Shown here one piece after another: positions 60,901 through 64,000 of a stretch of DNA of 64,000 nt. Position 1 is the first letter of the stretch; each line of letters opens with the position of its first letter. Position numbers and translations under genes: made by a program. The notes below the pieces were generated by a model. It was not told the DNA's origin. It ran no database searches and saw only the letters and a program-made list of their open reading frames with translations. Origin of the DNA: JACVRN01 sp035276685 (GTDB lineage: Bacteria; Acidobacteriota; Blastocatellia; Pyrinomonadales; Pyrinomonadaceae); NCBI GenBank assembly GCA_035276685.1, contig DATELK010000212.1:12002-76001 (forward strand), written 5' to 3'.

Positions 60901-62452
60901 GATAGCAGGCTGGGAGAGCAGAGAAGCGCCGGAGGTCATCAGCGTAGACGAGCGCTGGGAAGTAGTGAGCGAAGAGAGCCGCGCATCACTGGGCCACGTA
61001 GCCGTCGCCGATAACCTTGCCTACCTGATATACACGTCCGGCTCTACGGGCGCGCCCAAGGCCGTCATGGTCTCGCATCGTGCCATCTGCAACCACCTGC
61101 GATGGAGGCAGAGAGAGTTCCCGCTCGCTTCATCCGACCGCTTCCTTCAAAAGGCCTCCTTCGGCTTTGACATCTCCGTGTGGGAGATTTTCGGGACGCT
61201 CGCGGCGGGCGCGCAGCTTGTGCTGGCAAGGCTCGGCGGCCAGCAGGACAGCGCCTATCTGGTTAAGGTGATAGCCGAAGAGCAGGTGACGGTGGCGCAC
61301 TTCGGGCCGGCCATGCTGGAACAGTTCCTCTCTCAAACGGGAGTCGAGAACTGCCGCTCGCTGCGTCACGTCTTCTGCGGCGGCGAGCTGCTTTCGTCGC
61401 AGCTTCTGGCAAGGTTCTACAGCAAGCTGGACGCGACGCTTCATCATCAATACGGGCCCACGGAAGCTACTGTGGACGCGACCTGTTGGAGCAGCGAAAA
61501 AGGCGTCGTGCCGGAAGTCGTCCCCATAGGCCGGGCCATAGCCAACACGCAAGCCTACGTGCTGGACGAACAGCTTGAGCCCGTGCCTGTTGGAGTCGCG
61601 GGGCACCTTCACATAGGGGGCGAAGGCTTAGCCAGAGGCTACTTCAACCGTCCGGAGCTGACGTCAGAGCGCTTCATCCCTAATCCATTCTCTGTTGAGC
61701 CCGGCTCTCGACTGTATAGAAGCGGGGACAGGGCGAGGTTTTTGAAGAGCGGAGAGTTGGAGTATCTGGGAAGGCTGGATAATCAGGTCAAGATAAGAGG
61801 CTTTCGTGTTGAATTGGGCGAGATAGAGGCTGCTCTTAAAGAGCACGAGCAGGTGGCCGACTGCGCCGTCTTGATGAGAGAGGATGTGGCGGGTGATAAG
61901 AGGCTCGTCGCTTATGTAGTCAGCACAGGGGAGCGCGATGGCGCGGCGGCAGAGTGGCGCAGCTACTTGCAGCAGAGATTGCCGGATTACATGGTGCCGC
62001 AGAGGTTCGTGGCGATGGAGAGGATGCCTCTGACGGCTTCCGGCAAGGTTGACCGCAGGGCGCTGCCGAAGCCCACGCTCCGTAGGGAGTTGGAGCGCGA
62101 GTACGTCGCGCCGCGCAACCGTGTGGAAGAAGTGCTGTGCTCCATCTGGGCGGAAGTCTTAAAAGTGGAGAGAGTGGGAGTCGAAGATAACTTCTTCGAC
62201 CTGGGAGGACATTCTCTTCTGGCGACTCAGGTCATCAACGGGGTCAGAGAATCATTCCAGGCTGAAGGGTTACCGTTAAGGAAGTTATTCGAGAATCCTA
62301 CGGTAGCAGGTTTGGCGGTATGCGTAGCGGAAGAAGTGGGTGGGACAGAGATAGCGGAAGAGATAGCTGAGACTGTGCAGCAGTTGGAGCAGTACAGCGC
62401 GGAAGAGGTGGCTGCTCTTTTAGCCCAACAAGAATCGGAAGGGATAAATTAA
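54947..62452 (+). CDS. NRPS with N-terminal FkbH-type GNAT domain: GNAT-T-C-A-T-C-A-T
   Basis: This 2501-residue protein begins with a region (about 1-150) matching only the C-terminal third of FkbH, including Cys96 in ILNCRVLGKK, which corresponds to Cys497 of the full protein. Then come a carrier (Ser284), C (about 342-785; HHIISDG from His476), A (about 795-1295), carrier (Ser1349), C (about 1409-1852; His1541), A (about 1865-2371), carrier (Ser2423) and a docking-like tail (VQQLEQYSAEEVAALLA). Both A domains have TSGSTG and GKVDR. Pockets read by eye are D-A-K-N-L-G-L-A-N and D-I-W-H-F-G-Q-V-D; I do not assign residues to them. The GNAT-T start complements the C-HAD protein at 46944. Blocks of DNA repeat at exactly 3195 bases, so the C-A-T modules arose by duplication. 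No epimerase or thioesterase is present. Confidence 0.92.
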   Translation: MRLEDFYQRLELKVTLSPAEAHGLDEVAHLSQSSAEFNFSATPRTESEISELLREGEAECRVIEVSDRFGDYGVAGAVIFETGAGVLKLKEFILNCRVLGKKVESVTLGKLARIARERGCSMIHLRCASGERNASARAFIKQVGEGVAAGAGALQREPGGISVLLPVAAIEPVASGAAATPNGNGKKGAARASAAAALLERRWKLLDGQERSDLLNRIATSFQQSEEILDVIRSRRKRVRGASGAPYVKPRTPVEELLAEVWSDLLGVRQVGADDNFFKLGGHSLLATQLISRLHDAFQVELTLRELFEYPSVGLLAERIEQLMAEGSGAEWTAITRAPRDKALPLSFAQQRLWFLEQLQPGSPFYNIPAAVRLRGRLDLRVLERSLQEVVRRHESLRTTFVNVEGEPFQVVAPEMEIRLALEDFTQDAEAETDRTVQRLVERELSTGFDLTAGPLVRMKVARLAEEDHLLLLTMHHIISDGWSMTVLVQELTTLYHCFSNGMESPLPELSIQYADYAVWQRERLQGEVLTEQIEYWRKTLRGAPSLLPLPTDNPRPGVLAHSGARLSFTLSEELTEGLRELSRREGATLFMTLLGAFHVLLWRWSGEQDVSVGTPIAGRLRREVEALIGFFVNTLVMRVKVEGEASFRELLREVKETALGAYQHQEVPFEKLVEELEPERSMSYTPLFQVMFALQNLPATAARLEGLSASGVEIERRAVSFDISLMMTETEQGIVATIDYQQELWEEATISRMMEHYRRILEAVISNPAGALGQIPLLDESEKRQLLSDFNRAESPALSYDSCVHQLFEEQARVSPDAVAVISHGRRLTYAELDRRSNQLARYLLRLGAGPETVTAIVMQRSEEMLVALLGVMKTGGAYLPIEPSTPAARMQMMIEDARAPIVITDQSEKVCEVVEGMGNVVCLEQERARIEEESEQPSSVMVCAENLAYLIYTSGSTGVPKAVMVSHANLSSYLSWVNSHLLDDTVQLLPALTSLSFDASLKQLFAPLVCGKSVWILPEEVTSDPGALMAAIGAESNVGFNSVPSLWRAMLDAIEAGQAEAAPESLRRLLVGGEAIEDALLARTREHFPGLEIFNLYGPTEATANATCARIEPEDRVTIGRPILNTQVYILDEQLEPVPVGVAGHLHLGGEGLARGYFNRPELTAERFIPNPFSVEPGSRLYRTGDLGRYLSDGRIQYLGRLDNQVKIRGFRVELGEIEAALKEHEQVADCAVLMREDVEGDKRLVAYLVPRESTPDASVWRSYLRDRLPDYMVPQSFVVLEKMPLTSSGKVDRRALPRPSEAGAAVRPYVAPRNSVEEEISRIWSEVLRVERVGVEDNFFELGGHSLLATQVVARLHKAFGVDVPLRALFEYPSVGLLAERIEQLMAEGSGAEWTAIARAPRDKALPLSFAQQRLWFLEQLDPNRATYNIPTAVRLKGSLDTAALEQALSEVVRRHESLRTAFELVDGQPSQVIHTPAPLGLSVTDLSHLPEPERETEMRLLAEAEARLPFSLTTGPLVRMKVARLAEEDHLLLLTMHHIISDGWSMTVLVQELTTLYHSFTNGMESPLSELPIQYADYAVWQRERLQGEVLEEQIEYWRKTLRGAPSLLPLPTDKPRPAIFSHRGDRHSFTLSRELTRQLKELSRGEGATLFMTLLAAFQLLLARYSGESDVVVGTPIAGRLRRETESLIGFFVNTLVLRAKIDEERSFRELIKEVKETALGAYQHQEVPFEKLVEELEPERSMSYTPLFQVMFALQNALQGAGPAQAQTEWALSMLESERATAKFDLTLSVLETEDEIIGTWEYCTDLFNAATIERMAGHFVKVLEAAASDPARPLRQTSLLDEGERARVLLGFNQTRTPELSSDACLHQLIEAQAARSPEATAIRSDGRELSYGELDARSNQLARSLRSRGVCAEQVVGVLMTRSPEMIVTLLGIMKAGGAYLPIEPNLPEARIRWMLEEAGAKLVITERLIAGAVAAMIAGWESREAPEVISVDERWEVVSEESRASLGHVAVADNLAYLIYTSGSTGAPKAVMVSHRAICNHLRWRQREFPLASSDRFLQKASFGFDISVWEIFGTLAAGAQLVLARLGGQQDSAYLVKVIAEEQVTVAHFGPAMLEQFLSQTGVENCRSLRHVFCGGELLSSQLLARFYSKLDATLHHQYGPTEATVDATCWSSEKGVVPEVVPIGRAIANTQAYVLDEQLEPVPVGVAGHLHIGGEGLARGYFNRPELTSERFIPNPFSVEPGSRLYRSGDRARFLKSGELEYLGRLDNQVKIRGFRVELGEIEAALKEHEQVADCAVLMREDVAGDKRLVAYVVSTGERDGAAAEWRSYLQQRLPDYMVPQRFVAMERMPLTASGKVDRRALPKPTLRRELEREYVAPRNRVEEVLCSIWAEVLKVERVGVEDNFFDLGGHSLLATQVINGVRESFQAEGLPLRKLFENPTVAGLAVCVAEEVGGTEIAEEIAETVQQLEQYSAEEVAALLAQQESEGIN
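55868..56437 (+). repeat. Module duplication, copy 1 (period 3195 bp)
   Basis: The blocks 55868-56023 and 56306-56437 reappear at 59063-59218 and 59501-59632, both offset by 3195 bases. They encode the end of a carrier domain, the linker, the start of a C domain and the HHIISDG region. They are nearly identical at DNA level, while the sequence between them has diverged. Confidence 0.85.
59063..59632 (+). repeat. Module duplication, copy 2 (period 3195 bp)
   Basis: Partner of 55868-56437. The conserved blocks, 59063-59218 and 59501-59632, flank a diverged acceptor region. The spacing equals one C-A-T module of about 1065 residues. Confidence 0.85.
59987..60219 (+). repeat. Near-identical C-domain tract, copy 1
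   Basis: This 233-base tract encodes the second half of a condensation domain (RRETESLIGFF to SYTPLFQVMF) and is almost identical to 63420-63652 in the next gene. A related but more diverged version lies near 56805-57025. It suggests recent copying or gene conversion. Confidence 0.85.
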
Positions 62453-62453
62453 G

Positions 62454-64000
62454 ATGAGCGAAGTTTCCAAGATAAACGAAACGACCAAACAGGCAGGCGC
62501 TCTGGCGGCGGACAAGCGACGATTGTTGGCTCAGCTGCTCAAGGAGAAGGGCATCAACACCGCGCGCACGCCCGTCATACCCAGGCGCACGGAGGCGGGC
62601 CCGGCGGTGCTCTCTTTCGCGCAACAGCGCCTATGGTTTTTAGACCAGCTTCAGCCGGGCAATATAGCCTATAACCTCAGCAAGAAGATTCCGCTGCCGG
62701 GAGATACGGTGATAGAGGCGCTTGAGCAGGCGCTCAGCGAGATAGGCCGCCGCCACGAAGTCCTTCGCACGCGGTTCAGGGTAGTTAATGGCGAGCCGCT
62801 TCAGGAAGTGATGCCGGACACTCGCGTGAAGCTCAGCGTGCTGGACGTTTCAGGCGGGGACTCGGAAGAGCGCAAGGCGGAGGCGCAGCAAGAGATACTC
62901 GCGATGGTGGAGCGCCCGTTCAATCTCTCCGAGGGGCCGCTGTTTCGCGCCACGCTCCTCAAGATGAGCGATGACGAGTCCGCGCTTATACTGACCATGC
63001 ATCACATCATCAGTGACGGTTGGTCGGTCAACGTTCTCGTACAGGAGCTGACGACGCTCTATTACTCGTTCTCTAAAGGACTGGAATCACCTCTGCCGGA
63101 GCTGCCCGTGCAGTACGCGGATTACGCCGTGTGGCAGAGGGGGAGGCTACAGGGCGAGCTGCTTGAGCAGGAGCTTGATTACTGGAAGCGGCAGCTTGAG
63201 GGCGCGCCTAACCTGCTGCCTCTGCCCACGGACAGGCCCAGGCCCGCCGTCTTCTCTCACAATGGGGCAAGTTATAACTTCGCCCTCTCGGCCGGATTGT
63301 CGCACAAGCTCGGGAAGCTGAGCCGTGGGGAAGGCGCGACGCTCTTTATGACGCTGCTGGCGGCATTCCAGCTACTACTTGCACGCTATAGCGGGGAGAA
63401 AGACGTTGTAATAGGGACTCCCATCGCAGGACGCCTCAGAAGAGAGACGGAATCTTTAATAGGCTTCTTCGTCAACACGCTGGTGCTGAGGGCAAAGATA
63501 GATGAAGAGAGAAGCTTCAGAGAGTTAATCAAAGAGGTTAAGGAGACGGCGCTGGGAGCATACCAGCATCAGGAGGTGCCGTTCGAGAAGCTGGTGGAAG
63601 AGCTTGAGCCTGAGAGAAGTATGAGTTATACGCCGCTCTTTCAGGTCATGTTTTCCTTGCAGAACAACGGCCCGAAGGTTTTCATGGATTTGTCGGACGA
63701 CTACCTGAAGAGTCTCAACCGGGATAGCGCAGCGGCAAAGTTTGACCTGAACGTCACGATGGTGGAGGCGGAGCAGGGGCTGCTGGGGAATTTCTCGTAC
63801 AACACGGACTTGTTCGACCTTGAGACCATAGAGCGGCTGACGAATCATTACAGGCGGCTGCTCGAAGCCATCTGCGATGAGCCTGACAGGCCACTCTGGG
63901 AACTGCCGCTGCTCTCGGACGCTGAGCGGAATCAACTGCTGGTGGAGTGGAATCGTACCGGGCAGAGGTTCGCGGACGACGGGCAATACATACACGAGCT
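62454..64000 (+). CDS. NRPS beginning with a condensation domain, 3' truncated by window edge
   Basis: An open frame runs from ATG 62454, one base after the previous stop TAA, to the end of the window (515 codons). The N-terminus (LAADKRRLLAQLLKEKGI) is a basic helix like that of the protein at 371 and is probably the docking partner of the preceding tail. A full condensation domain follows (about 50-490), with SFAQQRLWFLDQ, HHIISDG and PFEKLVEELEPERS. The final visible residues (LLVEWNRTGQ) are the usual lead into an adenylation domain. Its second half is nearly identical in DNA to the C domain at 59987-60219. What follows the C domain cannot be seen. Confidence 0.9.
   Translation, partial: MSEVSKINETTKQAGALAADKRRLLAQLLKEKGINTARTPVIPRRTEAGPAVLSFAQQRLWFLDQLQPGNIAYNLSKKIPLPGDTVIEALEQALSEIGRRHEVLRTRFRVVNGEPLQEVMPDTRVKLSVLDVSGGDSEERKAEAQQEILAMVERPFNLSEGPLFRATLLKMSDDESALILTMHHIISDGWSVNVLVQELTTLYYSFSKGLESPLPELPVQYADYAVWQRGRLQGELLEQELDYWKRQLEGAPNLLPLPTDRPRPAVFSHNGASYNFALSAGLSHKLGKLSRGEGATLFMTLLAAFQLLLARYSGEKDVVIGTPIAGRLRRETESLIGFFVNTLVLRAKIDEERSFRELIKEVKETALGAYQHQEVPFEKLVEELEPERSMSYTPLFQVMFSLQNNGPKVFMDLSDDYLKSLNRDSAAAKFDLNVTMVEAEQGLLGNFSYNTDLFDLETIERLTNHYRRLLEAICDEPDRPLWELPLLSDAERNQLLVEWNRTGQRFADDGQYIHE
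63420..63652 (+). repeat. Near-identical C-domain tract, copy 2
   Basis: Partner of 59987-60219, offset 3433 bases, located in the truncated C-domain gene at the window end. Reads shorter than the tract could be misassembled here. Confidence 0.85.

Overview
The window is 64 kb of GC-rich bacterial DNA. Every supported gene is on the + strand, genes are nearly back to back, and no gap exceeds about 150 bases. It is the interior of a very large hybrid NRPS/PKS gene cluster that runs off both edges. Nothing in it names the organism: there are no rRNA, tRNA or housekeeping markers. The codon habits (frequent ATA, AGA and AGG in GC-rich DNA) and the mix of giant NRPS/PKS genes with a lanthipeptide-type leader would suit an uncultivated soil bacterium such as an acidobacterium, but that is only a guess.

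Layout: (1) 3-365, the carrier-domain tail of an upstream synthase. (2) 371-11292, two megasynthases, C-psiA-AL-KR-T and KS-AT*-T-C (psiA = decayed adenylation domain; AL = acyl-ligase-type adenylation domain; AT* = decayed acyltransferase). (3) 11333-22984, an inserted cassette: a crotonyl-CoA carboxylase/reductase-like enzyme, an 84-residue precursor peptide with a mersacidin/lichenicidin-type leader, and five consecutive paralogous cobalamin-type radical SAM proteins. (4) 23079-36676, psiA-AL-KR-T-C-A-T and KS-AT-KR-T. (5) 36706-39977, three accessory enzymes: an unassigned His-rich protein, a MetA-like acyltransferase and a Leu-dehydrogenase-family enzyme. (6) 40029-49424, C-psiA-AL-KR-T and a C domain fused to a decayed FkbH-type HAD domain. 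(7) 49429-54918, a second inserted cassette: a free ACP, a sixth radical SAM paralog, a complete FkbH-like protein and a MaoC/SDR fusion. (8) 54947-64000, a GNAT-T-C-A-T-C-A-T synthetase and the start of another C-domain protein cut by the window edge.

How the parts may work together (inference): three C-psiA-AL-KR-T units resemble systems that adenylate an alpha-keto acid and reduce it on the enzyme to an alpha-hydroxy acid, as described for PksJ (bacillaene) and for cereulide/valinomycin synthetases. The Leu-dehydrogenase-like enzyme could supply branched alpha-keto acids. The product would then be a depsipeptide-polyketide. The FkbH/ACP/MaoC-SDR set suggests a three-carbon unit made from a glycolytic acyl phosphate. 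The most unusual element is the RiPP-like part: one Cys-rich precursor core and six radical SAM C-methyltransferase-family genes inside an NRPS/PKS cluster, with no lanthionine synthetase, peptidase, transporter or thioesterase visible here.

Both cassettes that carry radical SAM genes sit exactly where an assembly-line module is divided between two polypeptides. All domain and family calls come from reading motifs by eye; no search was run.
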